The notes: generated by a model from the sequence alone, not told the origin. Shown: positions 47,401 through 55,824, numbered from the stretch's first letter. The stretch: 64,000 nucleotides of DNA from Pseudomonas sp. H9 (GCF_004353925.1 NZ_SMOK01000016.1:1-64000), one strand, 5' to 3'. Translations and numbers: made by a program.

Positions 47401-50291
47401 CCGATTTGGCCGTCGATCAGGGTCGAGACGCCTGCTTCAGTGGTCACCAGGGCTGAGCCGCCGGTGCCGTTGACCAGGCCGAGCTGCCCGCCCGCCGCCG
47501 TGCTCAGGATGTAGCCGTCGGTCTTGAATTGCAGGCTGCTGGCGGTCTGGGTGCCTTCGATGGTCACCTGACCGGCGCTGCCCTGGAATACTGCCGCTGC
47601 ACCTTTCCAGCCGCTGACTGGATTGCCGCTGGCTTTGGTCCAGTTGGTTGCGGTGCTGTTCCATACACCGCTGCCACCGTTGACCACGCCGTTGCCAAAC
47701 GCACCGCCGCCGTCCCAGTACTGGTTGAGCAGGGATTGCGAGTTGACGATAACGTTGATCCCACCGGCCACGAATTGCAGCACAATCTCGCCCGGCAGGA
47801 AGTCGCTCGGCATGGTGCCGAGCGTGGCCCCCAGATAAGCCGTTGCGCCGCTGTTGCTGATCAAATGGTAGGTACCATTTTCGATGTCAGCCAAGTCGGT
47901 GAAATTGAATAGTGGGTCGTTGACAACCAGATTGTTGCTGACGTTGATCAGCGGCGTGAGTGACGGTGCGCCAAGGGCGACATCGACGATGCTGCCGCTG
48001 TTCAGGTTCAGGCTGCCGACCGACATCGTGCCCCCCGAACCCACCAGCAGACGACCGCCACCGTTGATGTTCAGGTTGCCGCTAAAGGTGCCCGTACCGC
48101 TGATGCTGGCACCGTTTTGTACGGTGACCAGGTTGCTGGCGATACTGGCGCCCGTGTTCAAATGCAGACGACCGGCGCTGACCGTAAGGTTGTTGGAATA
48201 CGAACTGACACCCGCCAGGGTCAGGGTACCGGTACCGACTTTGTTCAAGGTGGAAGCACTAGCGCCCGCAATGGCACCGGCGAATGTGGAACTGGCATTA
48301 CCGCCACCCAGGCTGATCGCGCCGTTCACATTCAGTTCACCACTGCCGCTCAGGGCGTTGATTGCAGTGTCTGCATTCAAGGCGACGATGGCACCGCTGG
48401 CGATAGTGAGGCTGGAGTTGTTACCCAGTGCATTGGGGGCATAAGTCGCGAGACTGCCCGCCTGTACGTTCACCAGACCGCTGAGGGTGTTGGTCAGGTA
48501 CAGCGACAAATTGCTCTGCCCTGTCTTGGTCAGGTTGCCGTCGCCGGAGAGGACGCCAAGCAGATGGACATCCTGATTGGCATCAACGTCCAACGTGACA
48601 CCGCTGTTGATCACAATGGGGTTGAAGGTCATGGGAGCACCCTCGACCGCCAGGCGGCTGTCACCGGTGACGGTGATGGTGCCACCAATCATCGGAAAAC
48701 CGTTATTGGCCAACGTCAGGCTGCCGCTGTTAAGTTCGACCGCATAGTTGGACAAACCCATCGACCCCAACGTCAGGTTGCCGCTGCCAGCCTTGATCAG
48801 TTTGTAGCTGCCCACACTAAAAAGGGGGCCATTGAGGCGCAAGTCATTGCCGCCGGCCACAGTTAGGTTGCTGTTAAGGTGGAGTGCGTTATTCAGCACA
48901 ACGGCCTGGGTGCTGGCGAGCGTGGCCGCACCCGTAACATTCAGTACTCCGGTGCCCAGGGCCTGGTTGTTGCCCACCGTGAGCGTGCCACCGGCAAGCA
49001 CGGTACTGCCGCTATAGGTGTTGGCGCCGTTGAGGGTCAGACTCCCGGCGTCGATCTTGGTCAGTGTCCCGGAGTTGCCGGGGGTGCCGGCAATCACACC
49101 GTTTAGCACCAAGCTGTTATTGCCTTTGACAGTCAGGCCGCCGGCACCCAGGTTGATGGCATTGCCCAGGGTGACCAAAGGGGCACCGGCGATCAAGGTC
49201 CCACCATCAATGCTGACGTTGCCACTGCCGAACACCGCGCCGTTGTCCACCGTCAACGAACCACCGGTGAGGTTGGCACTGGTGGTGGCGCCGGTCAGCA
49301 GCGCTCCGCTTACCTGCCAGGTACCGCTTTTCACCAGCAAGTTGCTGAAATTGCGGTAACTCGTCGCTGAGATCGACCCGCTTCCGGCAGTGCCTGAACC
49401 ACCACCAATGGCGTTCTGCAGCGACAAGGTATTGTTGCCACCGGCCCCACCATCAATGATGCCGGGCGCGGCGAACACCAGGTTGGGGTTGGAATCGACA
49501 GTCACCGCCGTGGTGCCCGTGGCCCCGCCGGTCCTCACCTCTGAGCCAGTGATCGCGTTGAAGGTGTTGCTGCTGCCCGCCCCCATGGACAGGCTGCCGA
49601 AAAACGACCCGGAGTTAGTGAACGTATTACCCGGTGCCGAAGCTTCGAATGCCACACGACCGAAGAGCTCGTGGGTATTGGTCATATTGACCTGGGCCCC
49701 ACCGTGCACGGCAACGTTCGGCATGTCGGCCTCTGCCAGAGTCGCCCCAACGATCGGGTCGACGAAGATGATACCGTTGTTGACGATCGTCACCGTGCCA
49801 CCCGCGCCAGCCTGCGCGTCGATCGCCATGCCATTGAGGTTGGCAATGGCGCCACTGAGGTTGCCACCGGTCCCGGATATCCAACCCAAAGCGTTGTTAG
49901 TGATAGAGATGTTCTGCTGACTGCTGTTGCCGATCTTCAGGCCAGTGGTCAGGAAGGCCTGCTGGCCGCTGTTGGACGGAGAGATCTGCCCACTGTTAGT
50001 GAAGGTGGTGTTGTTACCGGTCAACTGAATAGCTGGTGCGCCGAAGCCCGCCGAACTGATGATGCTACCTGCAGAGACATTGACAATGAGGTTGCTGGCC
50101 GACGTACTGTAGTTTTGCTGATCCAGGCCGGTACAGGTCAGGGTTGCGCCGTCAGACGGCAGCGCAGGCGTACAGGCAGCAAAAGCAGGCTGGTTGCTCA
50201 GGCTTGCGATGATACCAAGGGTGGCCAGACTGACGGCCAGGGACAACGGGTTGCGGCGTACCCGCAAAACGGAAGGGGTTCGACTGTCCAC
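41415..50291 (-). CDS. Giant autotransporter (type Va) with beta-strand repeats
   Basis: This 2958-aa secreted or surface protein has a signal peptide ending near QPAFAA. Its passenger runs from residue 40 to about 2680 and consists of many copies of the autotransporter-associated beta-strand repeat (patterns such as GTLTLNGANTYSGGT and AGTLVLGNNAALGSG). A C-terminal beta-barrel (about 2690-2958) ends in LGLNVSF, the usual terminal Phe. The passenger contains three copies of a larger Trp-rich block. No protease or lipase motif was seen, so adhesion or biofilm is more likely than enzymatic activity. The start is GTG with GGAG upstream. The genes before it encode a parvulin isomerase and a YbjN-like protein. 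Confidence 0.93.
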   Translation of the reverse strand: MDSRTPSVLRVRRNPLSLAVSLATLGIIASLSNQPAFAACTPALPSDGATLTCTGLDQQNYSTSASNLIVNVSAGSIISSAGFGAPAIQLTGNNTTFTNSGQISPSNSGQQAFLTTGLKIGNSSQQNISITNNALGWISGTGGNLSGAIANLNGMAIDAQAGAGGTVTIVNNGIIFVDPIVGATLAEADMPNVAVHGGAQVNMTNTHELFGRVAFEASAPGNTFTNSGSFFGSLSMGAGSSNTFNAITGSEVRTGGATGTTAVTVDSNPNLVFAAPGIIDGGAGGNNTLSLQNAIGGGSGTAGSGSISATSYRNFSNLLVKSGTWQVSGALLTGATTSANLTGGSLTVDNGAVFGSGNVSIDGGTLIAGAPLVTLGNAINLGAGGLTVKGNNSLVLNGVIAGTPGNSGTLTKIDAGSLTLNGANTYSGSTVLAGGTLTVGNNQALGTGVLNVTGAATLASTQAVVLNNALHLNSNLTVAGGNDLRLNGPLFSVGSYKLIKAGSGNLTLGSMGLSNYAVELNSGSLTLANNGFPMIGGTITVTGDSRLAVEGAPMTFNPIVINSGVTLDVDANQDVHLLGVLSGDGNLTKTGQSNLSLYLTNTLSGLVNVQAGSLATYAPNALGNNSSLTIASGAIVALNADTAINALSGSGELNVNGAISLGGGNASSTFAGAIAGASASTLNKVGTGTLTLAGVSSYSNNLTVSAGRLHLNTGASIASNLVTVQNGASISGTGTFSGNLNINGGGRLLVGSGGTMSVGSLNLNSGSIVDVALGAPSLTPLINVSNNLVVNDPLFNFTDLADIENGTYHLISNSGATAYLGATLGTMPSDFLPGEIVLQFVAGGINVIVNSQSLLNQYWDGGGAFGNGVVNGGSGVWNSTATNWTKASGNPVSGWKGAAAVFQGSAGQVTIEGTQTASSLQFKTDGYILSTAAGGQLGLVNGTGGSALVTTEAGVSTLIDGQIGGSGKLEKAGAGTLVLAGNNLYTGGTALNAGTLTVRSNMALGSGLLNLASGTTLRTDTANVQLNNGVVLSGASSIVADSGTTLTLNSVLTGVGGLVKLGAGTLVLNGNNNQLGTTWLNDGGLVLGSNFALGLGSLNTLNTTTLDSGLAGVVVNNSVNIDGNLTVLGSHDLSLAGMVSGSGNLIKSGASTLSLSSANALSGGVILNQGTLRLGHNSSLGTATLQVNGASTLEAATNLAVSNHVLLNAGLTVSGANDLTLSGLMLGTGGLIKDGSGTLTLNGPNLLHGYTELKAGTLMLGTAQSLGFGRLDVTGVGTLDSSSALTLANNVDITGALTVQGSNNLTLDGAFTGTGSLTKVGSGTLTLNGNNNFYGVYNVNDGLLLGYSFNLGEPSAINVASGATLQLAAGGTTGQLNGAGTVQLDAGEFRVGAGTFSGALTGFANLYKRGGGTLLLSGNSTLGGATTVADGTLQVDGSLGNSNVSVLSGATLTGHGVLNGAVTVANGGHLGVASGSVLSLGSLVLNGGSHLDAALGAVMPGAVGLVDVTGNLTLDGQLNITDSGGFGIGVYRLFDYGGALTDNGLVFANLPNGVPLTELDIQTSLANQVNLVVGGAGNIRFWDGSELTGNGSIDGGGGVWNANSSNWTTVNAGLNGAWNNSFAVFGGAAGTVTVDGTQSVTGLQFLTDGYVLNGGTAGQLQLLNGGSGHSAVRVDNGNTATLNVSLGGPGTLTKLDNGTLVLNGANTYLGGTHLNAGTLVLGNNAALGGGALSIQDGATLDSNRAVDLSNLLLLSGNLNLAGSHDLALNGPIVGNGGLVKNGNGTLLLNGANSYNDSTVLNAGKLVLGHAAGLGLGQLSVGAAASLDTTTSLAVNNAIDVTGNLTLDGSHDLTLSGALSGNGTLVKQGSSTLDLAGNNTFNGLLQIDNGRLNLLGSNLPGAAQVAVGAAGSLGVGVNTALGQISGQGSIALQNNSLLSLAGGNFAGAISGNGSLSKVSNGNLNLSGISTISGSTAVTQGSLTVNGQGALTTSSLTVANGASLGGNGTINSAVSIADGGHLLINSASTLTTGNLSLNADSNLDASLGAAVAGAAGMLKVNGDLLLDGKLNITDIGGFGLGVYRLIDYTGSLTNNGLLLGNVPSGDLQLQTTVGNQVNLLVTAPGTNVQFWDGAQQIANGAIDGGSGTWGSASNWTNVDGTVNQPWTNSFAVFQGSAGTVTVNGEQTVTGLQFASNGYRLQNGTAGSLKLVNGTLGNATVRVDRNATAVIDVALTGSGTLGKYDSGTLVLNGANSYSGGTLFNGGTLVLGNNAALGSGSLTAVGGTTLDSSAALSLGNAITLNGALTLAGSHDLSLSGVISGSGSLIKQGATSLTLSGDNTFSGALNILDGNLILVGNNALGNASLNVSNNAAVSVGGSTLLDGLVGAGDLALAAGSQLQVGSNNASSVYDGNLNGTGSLLKAGTGKLVFNGNSSVGSGTQVNAGSLIVGGAAGSTASLASNVQVASGAMLGGHGSILGRVDLARGATLNPGNSIGTLRVDGDVNLAAGSTLEIEANPDGRSDKLISTGTVSLGGANLKVLAGAGDWAPSTSYGIVQAAAVNGTFAEVSSNLAFLTPELAYSATGVQLTLERNGVSFVSAGRTFNQRAAATGVESLASGKLYNVISALSVEQAQAAYDSLSGELHASTQGALFDDSRYVRDTIGQRLRAIQGQAAADGILHTDADSGVTFWLQGYGGWGDSRGNSNTADMDHNSNGTLLGVDLPVGEHWRVGVAAGYGTSKLDVDARNSSAEIDSTSLSLFAAGQWDAINLRLGASQAWSDIDSSRHVQAGSLAEHDKASYDAKTTQVYGELGYAVSAGDFKVEPFVGLAHVKVDSDSFQEHGGSTALQGKGETDELTYSTLGVHASTPLTTVGSMPVALQGTLGWQHAYDDLDPQRQLSFAGSQAFTVKGTPLAQDTAAVQLGVTAQIASGTTVDLGYSGQFGDGYKDNGVRLGLNVSF
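43696..47724 (-). repeat. Three diverged copies of a 72-residue Trp-rich block in the autotransporter passenger
   Basis: Blocks at about 47508-47724, 45338-45556 and 43696-43914 share the pattern (Y/F)WDG..., (N/D)GGxGxW, NWT, AVFxGxAGxVT(V/I)xGxQ and GLQF/SLQF...GY. Their starts are about 2168 and 1642 bp apart, with beta-strand repeats between them, so the passenger seems to have grown by duplication of large units. Confidence 0.85.
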
Positions 50292-50393
50292 ACACGACTC
50301 CAGATGTAGCTCGGCGATTCATCCCTGAGCACGCAGGCAGCCGCGCCGAACCACACGCTGAGCACTACTGCGACAGTCGAAAAGCTTGGCCTT

Positions 50394-50440
50394 GGCATTG
50401 AGAATTTTTATAAGGTGGCCTTTTTACATCAAATCGCCAC
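50394..50440 (-). promoter_or_regulatory. Possible promoter of the autotransporter gene
   Basis: On the minus strand TTGATG is followed by an AT-rich stretch containing TTATAAAAAT about 15 bases on, the only good sigma-70-like candidate before the autotransporter GTG. An inverted repeat GGTGGC/GCCACC overlaps it. The spacing is short, so the assignment is weak. Confidence 0.3.
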
Positions 50441-50448
50441 CATCTGAA

Positions 50449-50468
50449 CAGGGGTTTGCACCCCTGTT
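50449..50468. other. Perfect 8-bp hairpin between the isomerase and autotransporter genes
   Basis: ACAGGGGT and ACCCCTGT enclose the loop TTGC. It lies 31 bp after the isomerase stop on the minus strand. No T-run follows on that strand, so it is not a standard terminator; it may protect the upstream mRNA or be a protein-binding site. Confidence 0.6.
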
Positions 50469-50498
50469 TACGCAGAAATTTGCGCCTGATAGCACTGA

Positions 50499-51431
50499 TC
50501 AGCGTTGCGCTTCGAGTGCCTTGTTGAGGGCGGCGCCATCGATGCTCAGCGTCGACAGGTTGAGCACGTCGTCCACGTACTGCTTGGCAGCCTGTTCCTG
50601 GCGTTGCGCCCGGAGTGCCTCACGCAGTTGACCACGCACCTCATCAAGGGTGGCGATGCGCGCCGGTTGCGACTCGGTCAGTTTGATGACGTGGAAACCC
50701 AGGCTGCTCTGCAGCGGCTCACTGACCTCCCCGACTTTCAGGCGCGTCACGACGCCCCGCACTTCCGGCAACAGTTGCGCCAGCGGCTGCGGCCCGATGT
50801 CGCCACCTTGTGCAGCACTGCCCGGGTCTTGCGAATAGGTACGCGCCAATTCAGCGAAGTCTGCACCTGCGGCATGGGCGCGCTTGCTCAAGGCCTGGGC
50901 CTGGTCACGAACGCTTTGTGTGGCCTGGGCATCCGGCACGCTGAGGAAGATCTGGCTGACGCGATACACCGCAGGCACCTGCAGCGTGGCCTTGCTGGCC
51001 TCATAGGCTTGCGTGAGGTCTTGCTCGCTCGGATAGTCTTCCGGGACCTGAGTCATCGAATTCAGGTAGCTGCGCAATACGATCTGCTCGACTGCCGCGC
51101 GGGTCTGCGCCTGCACCTCCGGGCGCTGCGACCAGCCTTTGGCCTCTGCCTGCTGGTACAAGGCCTTTTCGGCCAGACGTGCGCGCAGCCAGGTTTCCAG
51201 CGCCGCACGGTCACCGCGCAGTTGCTGGCGTGACGCTTGCGGCAACTGTTCGAACAGCGCGTTCAGGTCGTTGGCATCCACTTGCTGGTCGCCCAGCCGT
51301 GCCACCACTTCACCGGCCGGGCTGACGGCACTAGCGGCCACCGGCGCCTCACCTGGGCGCAGCACCAGCGTGATCGCCACCGCCGCTATGGCCAGCACGC
51401 CGCCGCTGGCCAGCACTACGCGACGACTCAC
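50499..51431 (-). CDS. Membrane-anchored parvulin-type peptidyl-prolyl isomerase
   Basis: This 310-aa protein has an N-terminal hydrophobic segment (residues 5-24) and a long helical chaperone-like region. A parvulin (PpiC/SurA) domain follows at about residues 155-260, with YRVSQIFLS, ARTYSQDPGSAAQGGDIG and SSLGFHVIKL. Such proteins help outer-membrane proteins fold in the periplasm. It starts with GTG overlapping the stop of the YbjN-like gene (GTGA) and is followed by the giant autotransporter, so it may be a dedicated export factor. Confidence 0.88.
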   Translation of the reverse strand: MSRRVVLASGGVLAIAAVAITLVLRPGEAPVAASAVSPAGEVVARLGDQQVDANDLNALFEQLPQASRQQLRGDRAALETWLRARLAEKALYQQAEAKGWSQRPEVQAQTRAAVEQIVLRSYLNSMTQVPEDYPSEQDLTQAYEASKATLQVPAVYRVSQIFLSVPDAQATQSVRDQAQALSKRAHAAGADFAELARTYSQDPGSAAQGGDIGPQPLAQLLPEVRGVVTRLKVGEVSEPLQSSLGFHVIKLTESQPARIATLDEVRGQLREALRAQRQEQAAKQYVDDVLNLSTLSIDGAALNKALEAQR

Positions 51432-51889
51432 GAAGCTGCTACCGCTTCTGGCGCCACTGCCTCGGCCGCAGTGTGCTTGTAATCACGCAGGTAGGTCACC
51501 GCTTCCTGGAGCAAGCGATCCCACAGCACCAGGCTGCCCAGCAGGCTCTTCTGGCTAATGCCGTCGGCGACGATGACGTCCATTTCCATCACCAGGAAAG
51601 CGCCCTGAACCGACAACCGGGCGAAGCGGCGCGAGGCGTTCCATTGGTTGACCAGGCCTTCCGGCAACGTACCCTGGATGTGCAGCGCACAGCTGTAGAT
51701 GAAGTCCAGGTAGCGCCCTGCTTCCAGGCCTGGATTGCCAAAACGCACACTGAAGCCGATGCCCTGGCTGGCTGTCAGCAACTGCTCCACGCCCCCCTGG
51801 CCGCTGCGGTTAACCCGGCAGCCGGCATCTTGCAGCAGGCTGGTCAGCGAATCGGCGGTAACGAAGTCGATCAATTCCGTAGAGCTCAT
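51428..51889 (-). CDS. YbjN-like protein
   Basis: This 153-aa soluble protein resembles the YbjN family through the segments LTSLLQDAGCRV, NQWNASRRFARL and FLVMEMDVIVADG. YbjN proteins are linked to stress responses and have a secretion-chaperone-like fold, but a biochemical role is not established. The ATG at 51889 has AGGAAG upstream and is preferred to the open-frame start at 51916. It is translationally coupled to the isomerase gene. Confidence 0.72.
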   Translation of the reverse strand: MSSTELIDFVTADSLTSLLQDAGCRVNRSGQGGVEQLLTASQGIGFSVRFGNPGLEAGRYLDFIYSCALHIQGTLPEGLVNQWNASRRFARLSVQGAFLVMEMDVIVADGISQKSLLGSLVLWDRLLQEAVTYLRDYKHTAAEAVAPEAVAAS

Positions 51890-51980
51890 CAGGTTACTTC
51901 CTGGCGAAAGGGGCATAGGGAGGGCGAGATTTGTAGCACATTGATATCAGTGGAGCCAGAGATTGTGGGGTGCCAGACAC

Positions 51981-52052
51981 ATCGCTTCGCGGGGCAAGCC
52001 CGCTCCTACCAGGATTACTCAGACGCTGTGGGAGCGGGCTTGCCCCGCGATG
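51981..52052. repeat. Inverted REP pair
   Basis: Two facing REP copies end directly at the stop codon of the flavoprotein gene (52053). The arms are extended by ACATCGC/GCGATGT. Confidence 0.9.
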
Positions 52053-53519
52053 TCAATTTGTCAGTGAGGCTGCTACCGCACCAGCGATTCGGCCCAGCAC
52101 TGCCCCGGAGGTCAAACCCGCACCGCCGGCGTACTTCTGGTAATACAGGTTGCCCACCAGTTCTCCCGCCGCGAACAATCCGCCAATCGGCCGGGCGTCC
52201 TCATCCAGCACCTGCGCCTGGCTGTTCACTTTCACGCCACCGAAGGTAAAGGTGATGCCGCAGGTCACCGGATATGCCACGAATGGTGGGTTCTCCAGCG
52301 GATTGGCCCAGTTCGACTTGGGCAGTTCCAGGCCGCGTGTCGAGCGCCCGTCACGAATCGCAGGATTGAACGGCACCTCACGCTGCACGGCGGCGTTGTA
52401 GGTCTCGAGGGTGGTGAGCAAGGCTGCGACGTTGACGCCTTCCATTTGCTCGGCCAGCCCTTGCAAGCTGTCGGCCTGCAGGCGCGTGACGTTGCGTACA
52501 CGGTATTCGTCCGGCAGCAGATGATGGCTGTGTTGGTCAAAGATTTGCCAGGCCACACCACCGGGTTGCGCCATGACGCTGGCGCCCATGCCGGAGTAGG
52601 TGTAGTTACGGAAGTCCTGGCCTTCATCGACAAAGCGTTTGCCGTCCGCGTTGACCACCACCCCCAGGTGAAAGTAGTTCTTCTGTTGGTTAAGGCGGTT
52701 GAGGTCGCCCATTTCTGGGGCGTTGAGGTCATAGAAAACTGCATGGCAGCCCGACCAGTTGCCGTGCGCCACGGCGCCAACCTGCAGGGCCATGCGGATG
52801 CCATCGCCGGTGTTGTAACGCGAGCCGCGGACCTTGGCCAGATCCCAGCCGGGCCCCAGGTACTTGGCGCGCCACTCCAGGTTGGCGTGGAAGCCACCGG
52901 TGGCCAGCACCAGAGCACGGGTGGCGAAGGTTCGGCCATCGGCACAGTGCAGCTGCCACACACCGTCAGCACCACGGCTGATGGTGTGGGTACGGCAGTC
53001 GTAGTAGATGTCGACGGCGTCTTTTTCGACACGGCGGAACAAGCTATCGACCAAGCCCAAGCCGCCACCGGAGACTTCGATGGTCAGCCCGCCCCAGAAC
53101 CGGTGTTTGCCCTCGACCTTGAAGGCCTGGCGGCCATAGATGGGGATGAAGCGCACGCCTTTGCCGGTCATCCAGCACAGCGTATCGAGGCTATGGGTGA
53201 CAACCGTGTCGAGCACCTGCGGGTCGGCTCGGTATTGACTCATGGCCGCCAGTTCGCCAAAGAAATCGTCTTCGGTGTAACTGCCAAAGTCCGTGTTTTC
53301 AATCTCACTGTCCAATAGGTCCGGCATCAGTTGGCGCAGGTCATCGACGCCCCGATAGGCGACCCGAAAGGCACCGCCGGTGTGCGCCGAGTTACCCCCG
53401 CGCTGTGCCTGCGGTGCGCGTTCGAGCAACGCCACCCGCGCGCCATGTTCATGGGCAGACAAGGCGGCACACAGGCCGGCATTGCCACTGCCCAGTACGA
53501 TCACATCATAGGTTTGCAT
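52053..53519 (-). CDS. FAD-dependent dehydrogenase, TcuA / fumarate-reductase flavoprotein type
   Basis: This 488-aa flavoprotein has an N-terminal Rossmann motif (VIVLGSGNAGLCAALSAHEHG, within residues 6-26) and the FAD_binding_2 segments GGNSAHTGGAF and VLATGGFHANLEWR. A C-terminal FAD loop follows at GGLFAAGELVGNLYYQKYAGGAGL. It resembles tricarballylate dehydrogenase TcuA and 3-ketosteroid or fumarate-type oxidoreductases, which oxidise or reduce an activated C-C bond. Its place at the end of an aromatic catabolic unit suggests it acts on a pathway substrate rather than tricarballylate. ATG 53519 has GGGAG upstream; an earlier TTG at 53531 is less likely. Confidence 0.82.
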   Translation of the reverse strand: MQTYDVIVLGSGNAGLCAALSAHEHGARVALLERAPQAQRGGNSAHTGGAFRVAYRGVDDLRQLMPDLLDSEIENTDFGSYTEDDFFGELAAMSQYRADPQVLDTVVTHSLDTLCWMTGKGVRFIPIYGRQAFKVEGKHRFWGGLTIEVSGGGLGLVDSLFRRVEKDAVDIYYDCRTHTISRGADGVWQLHCADGRTFATRALVLATGGFHANLEWRAKYLGPGWDLAKVRGSRYNTGDGIRMALQVGAVAHGNWSGCHAVFYDLNAPEMGDLNRLNQQKNYFHLGVVVNADGKRFVDEGQDFRNYTYSGMGASVMAQPGGVAWQIFDQHSHHLLPDEYRVRNVTRLQADSLQGLAEQMEGVNVAALLTTLETYNAAVQREVPFNPAIRDGRSTRGLELPKSNWANPLENPPFVAYPVTCGITFTFGGVKVNSQAQVLDEDARPIGGLFAAGELVGNLYYQKYAGGAGLTSGAVLGRIAGAVAASLTN

Positions 53520-53549
53520 ACCCGCTCCCAAATGCGTCTCAAGAGATTC

Positions 53550-54641
53550 TCAATGCGTTGCAACGCGCTGGTCAGGCGCTGCGGTGTCACGCAACAACAG
53601 CAGGCGATCGCCGGCAAATGCACCGACATACACATCGCGGCCAACCTGCAGCGCACTCGATGCGCCAAACAGCTCACCCGCCGGCGCGCGCAGCAACTCA
53701 CGTGCGGTGCCGTTGAGCGGATCGATCAGCGCCACCACCGAAACGCTGGGACAAAATTCGTTGCGGCTCAGAAAGCATTGGCGAAAGGTTTGAACATCCG
53801 GCACACCGGCAGTGAACAGCTCGCCCTTGGAGCTCCAGCTGAGGTTGTCGGGCATAAAACCAAGGGCGATGTTGCCAACCACCTTCTGCTGCGCGAGGTC
53901 GTAGTGCACAACAGCCTTGGCTGGCCAGGCCGCAAACCACACCGACTGGCCATCAGCGCTGACCTGCACACCATTGGGCACCGATGCTTCGCTGCCCGGC
54001 AGGCGGGCCAGGCCCTTGTCGGGGTGCCAGGCCAACAGGTGACCCGTGGCTCGCCCATCGAGCAAACGCTCCAGGCGCGGATCAGCCTTCATGGCGCTGA
54101 AGGTGAACATCGCCGTGGCGACAAAGCCACCGTCTGGCGTGGCGCTGACATCATTGAGCATCGTGCCGTCGTGGCTTTGCACACAGCCACGCCAGACGGC
54201 TTTCCACCCCGCCCCCTCAGGCACCGGTTCAAGAAATTCCACCGATTCGCGACCGTGATGATTGACCGCCAACAGTTGCAGGCGCCCATCGCTACGGGTC
54301 GACAAATGGATGCCGTGCGCACCGACGCCGCCGTCTGGAAAGGCGCACGACGCCTCACCCCAGCCCGGCTGCGGCTGTTGCTCGATCGCCAGGTCGGTCA
54401 CCTCATGGGTCACCAGCTTCATCAAGCGCAAGCGACTGTGGTGAGTGTCGGCAACACCCGGGGTGGTGCTCATAAACAGGAAGTTCCCGTCCGGCGACAG
54501 CTCGAGGTCTTCGGCCGGTGCCATGCCGCAAATGGCCGTGGTGGCAGGCGTGCTTGTGACGCAGGCAGGCGCCTGTAAATCTTGCGCAAAGGTCGTCGTC
54601 ACCACCGCCAGGGTGGCAATCGCCGAGAGTGATTTGATCAT
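53550..54641 (-). CDS. Secreted paraoxonase/SMP-30-like six-bladed propeller hydrolase
   Basis: This 363-aa protein has a signal peptide (TTTFA then QDLQ). Segments GAHGIHLS, LLAVNHHGRESVEFLE, MLNDVSATPDG and VPNGVQVSADG match the blades and calcium-site residues of paraoxonase (PON) and SMP-30 lactonase/arylesterase proteins. The closest resemblance by eye is to PON because of the HGI, VNH and LNDV motifs. It would act in the periplasm, perhaps hydrolysing a lactone or aryl ester. It lies between the C-C hydrolase and the flavoprotein gene, 30 bp from the latter and 84 bp from the former. Confidence 0.75.
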   Translation of the reverse strand: MIKSLSAIATLAVVTTTFAQDLQAPACVTSTPATTAICGMAPAEDLELSPDGNFLFMSTTPGVADTHHSRLRLMKLVTHEVTDLAIEQQPQPGWGEASCAFPDGGVGAHGIHLSTRSDGRLQLLAVNHHGRESVEFLEPVPEGAGWKAVWRGCVQSHDGTMLNDVSATPDGGFVATAMFTFSAMKADPRLERLLDGRATGHLLAWHPDKGLARLPGSEASVPNGVQVSADGQSVWFAAWPAKAVVHYDLAQQKVVGNIALGFMPDNLSWSSKGELFTAGVPDVQTFRQCFLSRNEFCPSVSVVALIDPLNGTARELLRAPAGELFGASSALQVGRDVYVGAFAGDRLLLLRDTAAPDQRVATH

Positions 54642-54725
54642 GATCGAGCCCGTTTATTGTTTGAGTCAGGGGTCGTGGATCAGGAAGGTGCCTCGGCCTC
54701 CCATAAAGAGGCCGAGGCCAACGGC

Positions 54726-55583
<858 letters not shown>

Positions 55584-55661
55584 TTATTAGGGTTGTTCGA
55601 GCGGTGAACGCCTTTGCATAGGGCTTGAGCAACGACTGTGCCAGCCTGTTTACTCATTGCC

Positions 55662-55689
55662 CTATTAGATTATTAGTCTTTAAAATCAA
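55662..55689 (-). promoter_or_regulatory. AT-rich promoter/operator upstream of the C-C hydrolase gene
   Basis: On the minus strand TTGATT and TAATAG are separated by 16 bases, about 90 bp before the ATG at 55571. The -10 region overlaps a direct repeat of CTAATA with an 8-bp period (55663-55668 and 55671-55676), a plausible regulator site. The region is clearly more AT-rich than its surroundings. Confidence 0.45.
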
Positions 55690-55824
55690 TAACTTACGAC
55701 TACTCATTGACCGCAGCCAGCCAAGGCGCAACGGTTTGCTCAGTTGCACGGATTCAGAAGTTTTTGAAGGTTCATCAAATTCGTCATCGAAAACATGAAG
55801 CACCCTGGCGGCCAATCAGCGTGA

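Noticed and set aside
43696..49400. Regularly spaced repeats that could suggest a repeat array such as CRISPR
   Set aside because: The repeats are in-frame, diverged protein repeats of an autotransporter passenger, without constant direct repeats or unique spacers.
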